In this document: piece after piece, positions 31,464 to 43,400 of the stretch
Layout of the letters: each line of letters starts with the position of its first letter
Numbering within the stretch: the stretch's first letter is position 1
NCBI RefSeq assembly: GCF_016756395.1
Contig: NZ_AP018365.1
Span: 7,134,001-7,198,000 of the forward strand
DNA from: Streptomyces sp. SN-593
Lineage (GTDB): Bacteria; Actinomycetota; Actinomycetes; Streptomycetales; Streptomycetaceae
Length of the DNA stretch: 64,000 bases
Direction of reading: 5' to 3'
Program-made: the position numbers and the translations under genes
The notes under the pieces: generated by a model
What the model was told of the DNA's origin: nothing
The model's database searches: none
Seen by the model: the letters and a program-made list of their open reading frames with translations, nothing else

Positions 31464-34400
31464 GTGAGTGACGACAAGTCCTTCGAGTATCTGAAGAAAG
31501 TGACTTCGGAGCTCAAGCGTACCCGGAACCGACTCTCGGAAATCGAGTCGAAATCCAGGGAGCCGCTCGCCGTCGTCGGGATGGCGTGCCGCTTCCCCGG
31601 CGGGGTCGCCGGCCCCGACGACCTGTGGCACCTGGTCGCCTCGGGCACCGACGCGGTGTCGCTCTTCCCCGCCGACCGCGGCTGGGACGTCGAGCAGCTC
31701 TACGACCCCACCGGCGACCGCCCCCACACCTCGCTCACCCGCGAGGGCGGATTCCTGGCCGCCGCCGCCGACTTCGACGCCGGGTTCTTCGGGATCTCCC
31801 CGCGCGAGGCGCAGGCGATGGACCCGCAGCAGCGGCTGCTGCTGGAGGTGTCGTGGGAGGCGCTGGAGCACGCCGGCATCGACCCGCGCACCCTCGCCGG
31901 CACCTCCACCGGCGTGTTCACCGGCCTGATGTACCACGACTACCCGGCCTCCGACCAACCGGACGCCGCCGAGGGCACCGGCTCGGCCGGCCTCGGCGCC
32001 AACGGCGCCGTCGCCTCCGGCCGGGTCTCCTACGTGCTGGGCCTGGAGGGCCCGGCCATCACCGTGGACACCGCCTGCTCCTCGTCGCTGGTCGCCATGC
32101 ACTGGGCCGGGCAGGCGCTGCGCTCGGGCGAGTGCTCGCTCGCCCTGGCCGGCGGCGTGACCGTGATGGCGACCCCCAGCACGTACGTGGAGTTCAGCCG
32201 CCAGGGCGGCGCCGTGTCACCCGACGGCCGCTGCCGGGCGTTCTCCGAGGCGGCCGACGGCACCGGGTTCAGCGAGGGCGTCGGCATCCTCGTGCTGGAG
32301 CGGTTGTCGGACGCGCGGCGCAACGGGCACGAGGTGCTGGCCGTGGTCCGGTCGAGTGCGGTGAACCAGGACGGCGCGTCCAACGGCCTGACGGCGCCGA
32401 ACGGTCCGTCGCAGCAGCGCGTGATCCGCCAGGCGCTGGCGTCGGCCGGACTGTCGCCGGCCGACGTGGACGCCGTGGAGGCGCACGGCACGGGCACGAC
32501 CCTGGGCGACCCGATCGAGGCGCAGGCGCTGCTGTCCACCTACGGCCAGGGCCGCCCCGACGACCAGCCGCTGTGGCTCGGCTCGATCAAGTCCAACATC
32601 GGCCACACCCAGGCCGCCGCCGGCGTCGCCGGCGTCATCAAGATGGTGCAGGCGATGCGGCACGGCGTGCTGCCCCCCACCCTGCACGCCGACCTGCCCA
32701 GCTCGCACGTCGACTGGACGGCCGGCCAGGTCCGGCTGCTCACCGAGCCGCAGCCCTGGCCCGACGCCGGCCGCCCGCGCCGGGCCGGCGTGTCCTCCTT
32801 CGGCGTGTCCGGCACCAACGCGCACGTCATCATCGAAGCCGCCCCCGAGACCGAGGCCGAACCCCCCGCCGCGGACCGGCCCGGCGACGAGGACCCCGGA
32901 CTGTTCGCCCCGCACACCGCGATGGCGTGGACCCTGTCCGCACGCAGCGCCAAGGCACTGGCCGGCCAGGCGGGACGCCTGCTGGAGCGTGTGCAGGACG
33001 CCCCGGAACTCGACCCCGCCGACGTGGGCTGGTCGCTGCTGCGCTCCCGCGCGCTGTTCGAGCACCGCGCCGTCGTCGTCGGCGCCGACCGGGCCGAGCT
33101 GACGGCCGGCCTGGCCGCGCTCGCCGCGGGCGAACCCGCCGCGAACGTCGTCACCGGCGCCGCCCGCTCCGGCGGCCGGGCCGTCTTCGTCTTCCCCGGC
33201 CAGGGCTCGCACTGGGAGGGCATGGCCAAGGAACTCCTCGCCACCTCACCGGTCTTCGCCGCGAAGGTCCAGGAGTGCGCCGAGGCGCTCGACCCGCTCG
33301 TCGACTGGTCGCTGCTGGAAGTGCTGCGCCACCCCGAGGAGTCCGCGGAGCTGCTGAGCCGCATCGACGTCTACCACCCGGTCTTCTTCACCATGATGGT
33401 GGCGCTGGCCGAGGTCTGGCGCGCCCTGGGCGTCGAGCCCGCGGCCGTCGTCGGGCACTCCCAGGGCGAGGTCGCCGCCGCCCACGTGGCCGGCGCGCTG
33501 TCCCTCAGCGACGCCTACCGCGTGGTCCTGGTGCGCGGCAACATCTTCGAGAACGTGCTGCTCGGCAAGGGCGCCATCGCCTCGGTCAAGCTGGGCCAGG
33601 AAGCGGTCGAGGAACAGATCGCCGGGTACGAACGGCTCTCCGTCGCCGGCGTCAACTCCCGCTCCGGGGTGACCGTCTCCGGCAGCATGGAGGACGTCAA
33701 GGCGTACCTCGCCGAGTGCGAGGCCGCCGGCGTCCCCGCCCGCATCCTCGGCATGGCCGCCTCCCACTCGCCCGCCCTGGAACCGCTGCGCGAGCGGCTG
33801 CTCGGCGAGCTGTCCTTCGTCCGCCCCCGGGCCGGCACCATCCCCATGTACTCCACCGTCGACGCCGCCCTGGTCGACACCGCCACCCTGGACGCCGAGT
33901 ACTGGTACCGCAACCTGCGCTCACCGGTGCTGTTCGAGCAGACCACGCGCGTCCTGGTCGACGCCGGCTTCAGCGCCTTCGTCGAGGCCAGCTCGCACCC
34001 GGTGCTGACCGTGCCGCTCCAGGAGACCCTCGACACCTTCTACCCCGACCTCGCGGCCGACGCGGCGGTCACCGGGACGCTGCGCCGCAACGAGGGCGGC
34101 CCGGCCCGGATGCTGGCGTCCGCGGCCCACCTGTTCGCGCACGGCGTGCCGGTCGTCTGGGACGGCCTGTTCGCGGGCCGCCCGCCGCGCCGGGTCGAGC
34201 TGCCCACCTACGCCTTCCAGCACCGGCGGTTCTGGAACGCGCTCCCGGAGCCCGCGGCCGGCCGCGACCCGCTGGACACCCTGTTCTGGGAGTCCGTCGA
34301 GGGCGGACGGCTGGCCCAGTCCCTGGGTGTGGACGACGCGGTCGTCTCCGAGGTCGTGCCGGCCCTGCTGAGCTGGCGCGAGCGCCGGCAGCGGGAGGCG

Positions 34401-37400
34401 GCCGCCGACGACTGGACCTACCGCCAGTCCTGGGTGCCGGTCGACGGACTGCGGCAGGGCCCGCCCGCCGGCCGCTGGCTGGCCGTCGCGGACCGCGCCG
34501 ACGACCCCTGGACCACCGGCGTCGCCGAGGCCCTCGGCCCCGACACGACCGTCCTCGCCCGGGCCGACGCGACCGCCGAACGGCTCGCCGCCCCCGGCTA
34601 CGACGGCGTCGTCTGGCTGCCGCCCGCCGGTGCGGACGGCCCGGCGGCGACCCTCGCCCTGGTCCAGGCGCTGCGCGCGTCCGGGCAGGGCGCGCCGCTG
34701 TGGGTGCTCACCCGGGCCGCGGTGTCCGCCCGGCCCGGCGAACCCGTCAGCGGCATGTGGCAGGGCGGCATCTGGGGCCTCGGCCGCGTCGCCGCCCTGG
34801 AACTGCCGGACCTGTGGGGCGGGTTGGTCGACCTGCCCGAGGAGTTCGACGCCGCCGTCGCGGCCCGCCTGGGCGGCGCGCTGTCCACCGCCCACGGCGA
34901 GGACCAGCTCGCGGTCCGCGCCTCGGGCGTCGTGGCCCGCCGCCTCGTGCGCGCCGCCGTCCACGGCACCGGCGAGCCCTGGCACACCGGCGGGACCGCC
35001 CTGGTCACCGGCGGCACCGGCGGCCTCGGGGCGCACGTCGCCCGCTGGCTGGCGGAGCGCGGCGCCGAGCACCTGGTGCTGCTGTCGCGCCGCGGCCCGG
35101 ACGCCCCGGGCGCGGCCGAACTGCGGGCCGAACTGGAACAGGCCGGCGCGCGTGTCAGCGTGCACGCCTGCGACGTGGCCGACCGCGAGGCCATGACCGC
35201 GATCGTCACCGGTCTGCCGGACGACCTGCCGCTGCGCACGGTGGTGCACGCCGCCGGCGTCGGCAGCGCACTCGTGCCGGTCGAGTCCCTGGACGCCGGC
35301 CAGTTGGAGTTCGAGCTGCGGGTCAAGGCCGAGGGCGCCCTGCTGCTGGACGAGTTGACCGAGGGCATGGACCTGGACGCGTTCGTGCTGTTCTCGTCGG
35401 GGGCGGCGTCCTGGGGCGGCAGCGGGCAGGGCGGTTACGCGGCGGGCAACGCCTGCCTGGACAGCCTGGCCGAGTACCGCCGGGCGCGGGGGCGTACCGC
35501 CACCTCCCTCGCCTGGGGCGGCTGGGCCGGCCCTGGCCTGACCGACATCGACGCCACCTTCGTGGACTACCTGCGGCGCATGGGCGTGCTCGCCATGCAG
35601 CCCGACCTCGCCGTCGCGGCCATGCAACGCGTCCTGGAACAGGACGAGACCACCGTCACCGTCTCCGACATGGACTGGACGAAGTTCGTCCCCGCGTTCA
35701 CCCTGGCCCGCCCCAGCCGCCTGTTCGCCCTGCTCCCCGAAGCGGCCCCGGCCGCCGCCGAGCCGGCCGACGACGACGGCGGCGACTTCGCCGCCCGGGT
35801 GGCCGCCATGTCCGCGGCCGAGCGGCGCGCCTACCTGACCACCCTGGTCCGCGACCACGCCGCCGCCGTCCTCGGGCACGGCGGCGGCGACGAGATCGAC
35901 CCCGGCCAGGCGTTCCGCGAGGTCGGCTTCGACTCGCTGACGGCGGTGGAACTGCGCAACCGGCTCCAGACCGCGACCGGCACCGGCCTGCCCGCCACCC
36001 TGGTCTTCGACTACCCGAGTGCGGCCCGGCTGGCCGGTTACCTCGCCGAGCGGTTCGGCGACGGCGCGGCGGCGCAACCGGACCTGCCCGCGCTGGTGCA
36101 GGCCACCGACGACCCGATCGCCGTGGTCGGCATGGCCTGCCGCTACCCCGGCGGGGTGACCGGCCCCGACGAGCTGTGGAACCTGGTCGCCACCGGCACG
36201 GACGCGATGAGCACCTTCCCGGACGACCGCGGCTGGGACCTGGAGGCGCTGTACGACCCGGCGGGCTACCGGCCGGGCGCGTCGGTCACCCGCGAGGGCG
36301 GCTTCGTGGACTCCGCGGTGGAGTTCGACGCGGGGTTCTTCGGGATCTCCCCGCGTGAGGCGCTGGCGATGGACCCGCAGCAGCGGCTGCTGCTGGAGGT
36401 GGCCTGGGAGTCGCTGGAGCACGCCGGCATCGATCCGGCGGGGCTCGCCGGGACGGCCACCGGCGTCTTCGTCGGCGCCGCGTCGTCCGGCTACCTGGAG
36501 GCCATCGACGGCCTGCCCGAGACCGAGAGCCACCGGATGACCAGCGGGCTGCTGTCCGTCATCTCCGGCCGGCTCTCCTACAGCCTGGGCCTGGAGGGCC
36601 CGGCGGTGACGGTGGACACCGCGTGCTCGTCGTCGCTGGTGGCCATGCACTGGGCCGGCCAGGCGCTGCGCTCGGGCGAGTGCTCGCTCGCCATCGCCGG
36701 CGGCGTGAACGTGCTCGTCAGCCCGGTCGGGTTCACCGAGTTCAGCAAGCAGGGCGGCCTCGCCGCCGACGGCCGCGTCAAGGCGTTCGCCGAGGCCGCC
36801 GACGGGACCAGTTGGTCCGAGGGCGCCGGCGTCGTGGTGCTGGAGCGGTTGTCGGACGCGCGCCGCAACGGGCACGAGGTGCTGGCCGTGGTCCGGTCGA
36901 GTGCGGTGAACCAGGACGGCGCGTCGAACGGGTTGACGGCGCCGAACGGTCCGTCGCAGCAGCGGGTGATCCGCCAGGCGCTGGCGGCGGCCTCCCTGGC
37001 ACCGTCCGACGTGGACGTGGTGGAGGCGCACGGCACGGGCACGACACTGGGCGACCCGATCGAGGCGCAGGCGCTGCTGGCGACCTACGGCCAGGGCCGC
37101 CCCGAGGACCGGCCGTTGTGGCTGGGCACGATCAAGTCCAACATCGGCCACTCGCAGGCCGCCGCCGGTGCGGCCGGCGTCATCAAGATGGTGCAGGCCA
37201 TCCGCCACGGCTCGCTGCCGCCCACCCTCAACGTGGACGAGCCGAGCACGAACGTGGACTGGAGCGAGGGCCGGGTGCGGCTGCTGACCGAGGAGCAGCC
37301 GTGGCCGGAGACCGGCCGCCCGCGCCGCGCGGGCGTGTCCTCCTTCGGCGTGTCCGGCACCAACGCGCACGTCATCATCGAGGCCGCGCCCGAGGTTGAG

Positions 37401-40400
37401 GTCGAGGCCGCCGCCGAGGACACGGACACGGACCCGGGCCCGGGAACGGGCGCGGAGGCGGGCCCCGGGACTGCCGCGGGAACGGGCGAGCACCCGGACG
37501 GCGGGAACGCCGGGCACCCGCGGGGCGCCGCACTCGGCACGGACGACACCGTGTGGGTCGTCTCCGGGCGCTCGGCGGACGCCGTGGCCGGCCAGGCGGA
37601 ACGGCTGCTGGAGCGCGTCGAGCAGGACACGGGTCCGGACCCCGTGGACGTGGCCCACTCGCTGCTGACGTCCCGTTCCCTCTTCGAGCACCGTGCGGTG
37701 GTGGTGGGTGCGGATCGCTCGGAACTCGTCTCCGGGTTGCGGGCGTTGGCGGCCGGTGAGGCGGCGGGGAACGCGGTGGAGGGTGTGGCGCGGAGCGGCC
37801 GCCGGGTGGCGGTGTTGTTCACCGGTCAGGGTGCGCAGCGGCTGGGGATGGGGCGGGAGTTGTATGAAGAGTCGCCGGTGTTCGCGGCGGCCTTCGACGA
37901 GGTGGTGGCGGAGTTGGACCGGCATCTTGAGGTGCCGTTGCGGGAGGTGGTGTGGGGTGAGGACGCCGACGCGTTGAACTCCACCGGTTGGGCGCAGCCG
38001 GCGTTGTTCGCGGTCGAGGTGGCGTTGTTCCGGCTGTTGGAGTCGTTCGGGGTGAGGCCGGATTACCTGTTGGGGCACTCCATTGGTGAGGTGGCTGCGG
38101 CTTACGTTGCCGGGGTTTTCGATCTGGTGGATGCGTGCCGGTTGGTGGGGGCGCGGGCGCGTTTGATGCAGGCGCTTCCCTCGGGTGGGGCGATGGTGGC
38201 CATCGCCGCTTCCGAGGACGACGTGCTGCCGCATCTGTCCGACGGGGTGTCGGTGGCGGCGGTGAACGCGCCGGGTTCGGTGGTGGTCTCCGGTGAGGAG
38301 TCCGCTGTGCTCGCGGTCGGTGAGCATTTCAAGGCGGTGGGGGTGAAGACGACCCGGCTGCGCGTCTCGCACGCCTTCCACTCGGTCCTGATGGAGCCGA
38401 TGCTGGACGACTTCCTGGCCGCGATCGCGGATGTGTCGTTCTCCGAGCCTCGGATCCCGGTGGTGTCGAACCTGACGGGTGAGCCGGCGGACATGACGTC
38501 GCCGAAGTACTGGGCACAGCAGGTGCGTTCGGCGGTCCGCTTCGCGGACGGACTGGCATGGCTGACGGCGCAGGGCGTGGACGCCTTCGTCGAGGCGGGA
38601 CCGGACGCGGTGCTGGCCGGACTGGTGGAGTCCGACGGCGCCACCGCGGTGGCCGTGCAGCGCCGCGACCGCACCGGGGCCCGGACCGTCCTCCAGGCGC
38701 TGGCACGGTTGTTCGCGGAGGGCGTGCCGGTCGACTGGGACGGCCTGTTCGCGGGCCGCCCGCCGCGCCGGGTCGAGCTGCCCACGTACGCCTTCCAGCG
38801 GCGCCGTTACTGGCCGGAGGGCGGCACGGCCGCCGCCGACGTGGCGGCCGCCGGCCTGATGGCGGTCGAACACCCGCTGCTGGGCGCGGTGGTGCCGTCG
38901 CCCGAGGGCGGCGGGGTGGTGTTCACCTCGCGGCTGTCGGTCGCGTCGCAGCCGTGGCTGGCCGACCACGCCGTGCAGGGTGTGGTGCTCTTCCCGGGCA
39001 CCGGTTTCGTGGAACTCGCGGTGCACGCCGCGGACGCGGTCGGCTGCGGCCGGGTCCGCGAGGTGATCGTGGAGGCGCCGCTGGTGCTGCCGGAGCGCGG
39101 CGGCGTGCAGGTCCAGGTGGTCGTCGGCGAACCCGAGGACGGCCGGCGCCCGTTCACGGTGTACGCGCGCCCCGACACGGGCGGCGAGCAGCCCTGGGTC
39201 CGGCAGGCCAGCGGTGCCGTGGACGACGCGGCCGGGGCCGACGCGGCCGGGTTCGAGGCGCTGGCCGGCGTGTGGCCCCCGGCGGGCGCGGACGTGCTGG
39301 AGACCGACGGGATCTACGAGCGGATCGCCGAGCAGGGCTTCGTGTACGGCCCCTCGTTCCGCGGCCTGGCCCGCGCCTGGCGCCGCGACGGGCAGGTCTT
39401 CGCCGAAGTGGCGCTGCCCGAGGCGCAGTCGGGCCGGGCGGGCGCTTTCGGCCTGCACCCGGCGCTGCTGGACGCGGTGATGCACGCGCTGGCCTTCGTG
39501 GACCTGGAGCCGGCGGAGTTCGGCCGGCTGCCGTTCAGCTTCGGCGACGTGGCGCTGCACGCCTCCGGCGCGGGGCGGGTGCGCGCCTGCCTGACGCGGA
39601 CCGGACCCGACTCGGTGGCGATCGCCGTGGCCGACGAGGCCGGTGACGCGGTGCTGTCGCTGGGCTCGCTGGTGGTACGCCCGCTGACCCCGCAGGCGCT
39701 GAGCGCCGCGGGCGGCGGCCGGGACGAGGCCGTCCTGGCCCCGCGGTGGACTGCGCTGGACACGCAGGACCCGGCGCTGGACGACTGGGAGAGCGTGGCC
39801 GCCGCAGTCGTGGCGGGGCCCGGCCAGCGCGTGGACTGGCTGCCGGGCGCGGTGCTGCACCCGCACGCCGGGGACGTGGTGTCGGACGCGGCACTGCCGC
39901 TGGTGATCGCCGTGACCGGTGGCGACCGCCCGGTCGAGGGGGCCCACGAGGCCACCCGGTGGATGCTGGACCAGCTCCAGACCTGGCAGTCCGGGGCCCG
40001 GGAGCTCGTCGTGGTGACCTCGGGCGCGGTGGCCGCCGGCCCCGACGAGTCGGTCACCGACCTGGGCGCCGCCGCGGTATGGGGCCTGGTGCGTTCGGCG
40101 CAGGCGGAGAACCCCGGCCGGATCACCCTGGTCGACACCGACGCCGCCACCGGCATGACGGCCGGCCTGCTGGCCGCCGCGCGCGCCACCGGGGAGCCGC
40201 AACTCGCGGTACGGGCGGGCCGGTTGCACGCGGCGCGGTTGGCGCGTGCGGATGTCGGGCTGGTGGCGCCGGAGTCGGGTGCCTGGCACCTGGACTCCAT
40301 GGCGAAGGGGACGTTGGAGAACCTGCGGTTGGTGCCGTTCCCGGAGGCGGAGCGGGCGTTGTCCGACGGTGAGGTGCGGATCGAGGTGCGGGCGGCGGGG

Positions 40401-43400
40401 TTGAACTTCCGCGACGTCCTCAACGCCCTGGGCATGTACCCGGGCGAGGCGGGCCCGTTGGGCGGCGAGGTGGCCGGCGTGGTGACCGAGGTCGGCGCGG
40501 GCGTGTCCGACCTGCGGGTCGGCGACCGCGTCATGGGCCTGAGCGACGGCGGTCTCGGCTCCGTCACCGTGACCGACCGGCGGCTGGTCGCGCCGATCCC
40601 GTCGGGCTGGTCGTACACGACGGCCGCGTCGGTGCCGACGGTCTTCCTGACCGCGTACTACGGACTGGTGGACCTGGCCGGGGTGCGGTCGGGCGAGCGG
40701 GTGCTGGTGCACGCGGGCGCCGGCGGCGTCGGCATGGCCGCGCTGCAACTCGTCGCGCACCTGGGCGCCGAGGCGTACACGACCGCGAGCGAGGGCAAGT
40801 GGCCGGCGCTGCGGGAGCGGGGGGTGGAGGCGGCGCGTCTGGCGTCGTCGCGGACGCTGGACTTCGAGGAGGCGTTCCTGCGGGAGACCGGGGGGCGCGG
40901 GGTGGACGTGGTGCTGAACTCCCTGACGGGGGAGTTCATCGACGCGTCGCTGCGGTTGATGCCGGGTGGCGGCCGCTTCGTCGAGATGGGCAAGGCCGAC
41001 CTCCGCACCGACGAGCAGATCGGCGCCGTGCACCCGGGCATCAGCTACCACACCTACGACCTGGTGCAGGCCGGGCCCGACCGGGTCCAGCAGATGTTGC
41101 TGGAGTTGGTGGGGTTGTTCGAGTCGGGTGTGTTGGTGCCGTTGCCGGTGGTGGAGTGGGATGTGCGGCGGGCGCCGGAGGCGTTCCGGTTCATGAGTCA
41201 GGCGCGGCATGTGGGCAAGATCGTGTTGACGGTGGGTCGGCGGGTGGTGGGTGAGGGGGCGGTTCTGGTCACTGGGGGGACTGGTGGTCTGGGGGGTGTG
41301 GTGGCGAGGCATCTGGTGGTGGAGCACGGGGTGCGGGATCTGGTGTTGGTGTCGCGTCGGGGGTTGGGGGCGCCGGGTGCGGAGGAGTTGGTGGCGGAGC
41401 TTTCGGGTCGGGGTGCTCGGGTGGAGGTGGTGGCGTGTGATGTGAGTGATCGTGAGGCGTTGGCGGGGGTGGTGGCGGGGATGTGTGCGTCGGGTGTGTT
41501 GGCGGGTGTGGTGCATACGGCGGGTGTGGTGGATGACGGGTTGGTGTCGTCGTTGTCGGGGGAGCGGTTGGGTCCGGTGTTGGCGCCGAAGGTGGATGCG
41601 GGGTGGTGGCTGCATGAGTTGACGCGGGGGTTGGATCTGTCGTTGTTCGCGGTGTTCTCGTCGATGTCGGGTCTGGTGGGGGCTCCGGGGCAGGGCAACT
41701 ACGCGGCGGCGAACGTGTTCCTGGACGCGTTGGTGGAGCGGCGTCGGAGTGAGGGGCTGCCGGGCGTGTCGATGGTCTGGGGTCCGTGGACCCCCGAGGT
41801 CGGCCTCACCGGCGCCCTGTCCGAGGCCGATCTCCGCCGGCTGCACAGCTCCGGTACGCCGCCGTTGTCGGTGGAGCAGGGCATGCGGCTGTTCGACCAG
41901 GCCGTGCTCGCGGACGCGCCCGTCCTCGCGCTCACCCGCCTCGACGCCGCCGTGCTGCGCGGCCAGGCCGACCTGCCCGTGATGCTCCGGGAACTGGTCG
42001 GGGCCAGGCCGCGGCGGGCCGCGGCCGGCGCACGGCAGCAGTCCGGGGGCCTCGCGGGGCAGTTGGCCGGGCTCAGTGCCCAGCAGCGCGACCAGCACCT
42101 GCTGGCCCTGGTCCGCGACAACGTCGCGGTCGTCCTCGGCCACGGCGGCGGTCAGGACGTCGATCCCGGCCAGGCGTTCCGGGAGGCGGGCTTCGACTCG
42201 CTGACGGCCGTGGAACTGCGCAACCGCCTCCAGAGCGCGACCGGCCTCGCACTGCCGGCCACGCTCGTCTTCGACTACCCCAACGCGACCCGGCTCGCCG
42301 CCTTCCTCGCCGAGCAGTTCGGCGACGCCGCCGAGCCCGCCGCCCGGCCGGACCTGCCCGCGCTGGTCTCGGTGACCGACGACCCGATCGTCGTCGTGGG
42401 CATGGCCTGCCGCTTCCCCGGCGGTGTGACCGGCCCCGACGACCTGTGGGACCTGGTCGCCTCCGGCACGGACGCGATGTCCCCCTTCCCGGCGGACCGC
42501 GGCTGGGACCTGGACGGCCTCCACGACCCGACGGGCACCCGCCCGAACACGTCCGTGGCCGACGAGGGCGGGTTCCTGGCCTCCGCCGCCGACTTCGACG
42601 CCGGGTTCTTCGGGATCTCCCCGCGCGAGGCGCTGGCGATGGACCCGCAGCAGCGCATGGTCCTCGAAGTGGCCTGGGAGGCGCTGGAGCACGCGGGCAT
42701 CGACCCGACCGGACTCGGCGGCACCCCGGCCGGCGTCTTCGTCGGCAGCTACCACTCCGGCTACAGCGACCTCGTCGTGGAGTCCGGCGGCGACGCGCAG
42801 GCCCAACTGCTCACCGGCGCCGCGCAGAGCGTGCTGTCCGGGCGGGTCTCCTACGTCCTCGGGCTGGAGGGCCCGGCGGTGACGGTGGACACCGCGTGCT
42901 CGTCGTCGCTCGTCGCGATGCACCTGGCGAGCCAGTCGCTGCGCTCGGGCGAGAGCACGCTCGCGCTGGCGGGCGGCGTGACCGTGATGGCCACCCCCGG
43001 GACGTTCGTGGAGTTCAGCCGGCAGGGCGGGCTCGCGGCCGACGGGCGCTGCAAGGCGTTCGCCGAGTCCGCCGACGGCACCGGCTGGTCCGAGGGCGCG
43101 GGCATCGTGGTGCTGGAGCGGTTGTCGGACGCGGAGCGGAACGGGCATCGGGTGCTGGCGGTCATGCGCTCCAGCGCGGTGAACCAGGACGGTGCGTCGA
43201 ACGGGTTGACGGCGCCGAACGGTCCGTCGCAGCAGCGGGTGATCCGCCAGGCGCTGGCCGCCGCGGGGCTCTCACCGGCCGACGTGGACGCCGTGGAGGC
43301 GCACGGCACCGGCACCTCGCTGGGCGACCCGATCGAGGCACAGGCGGTGCTGGCCGCCTACGGACAGGACCGCCCCGAGGACCGGCCGCTCTGGCTCGGC

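Larger units (their letters stand above)
36112..42330 (+). other. PKS module 2: KS-AT(malonyl)-DH-ER-KR-ACP
   Basis: KS about 1551-1975, Cys1721. AT about 2115-2450, Ser2206 in GHSIG and HAFH at 2303-2306, a malonyl pattern. DH from about 2470 with His2502 (HxxxGxxxxP) and Asp2670. ER about 2949-3258 with the NADPH motif [13 protein letters not shown] about 3266-3445, Tyr3413, with VDD in the LDD position: B-type. ACP Ser3579. The full reductive loop predicts a saturated CH2-CH2 unit. Parts of ER and KR are identical in DNA to module 4. Confidence 0.92.

Noticed and set aside
33183-34235. Module 1 AT as an ordinary methylmalonyl-specific AT because of GHSQG
   Set aside because: GHSQG alone is shared by all branched-extender ATs; the YASH tyrosine is missing and the following helix is atypical.
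33921-43148. Very long open frame on the minus strand across the PKS (3,075 codons); a similar one at 48975-57884
   Set aside because: These are GC-bias shadows opposite the PKS genes. Their translations are low-complexity Arg/Gly/His/Val strings without domain motifs, while the plus strand has perfect PKS domains.
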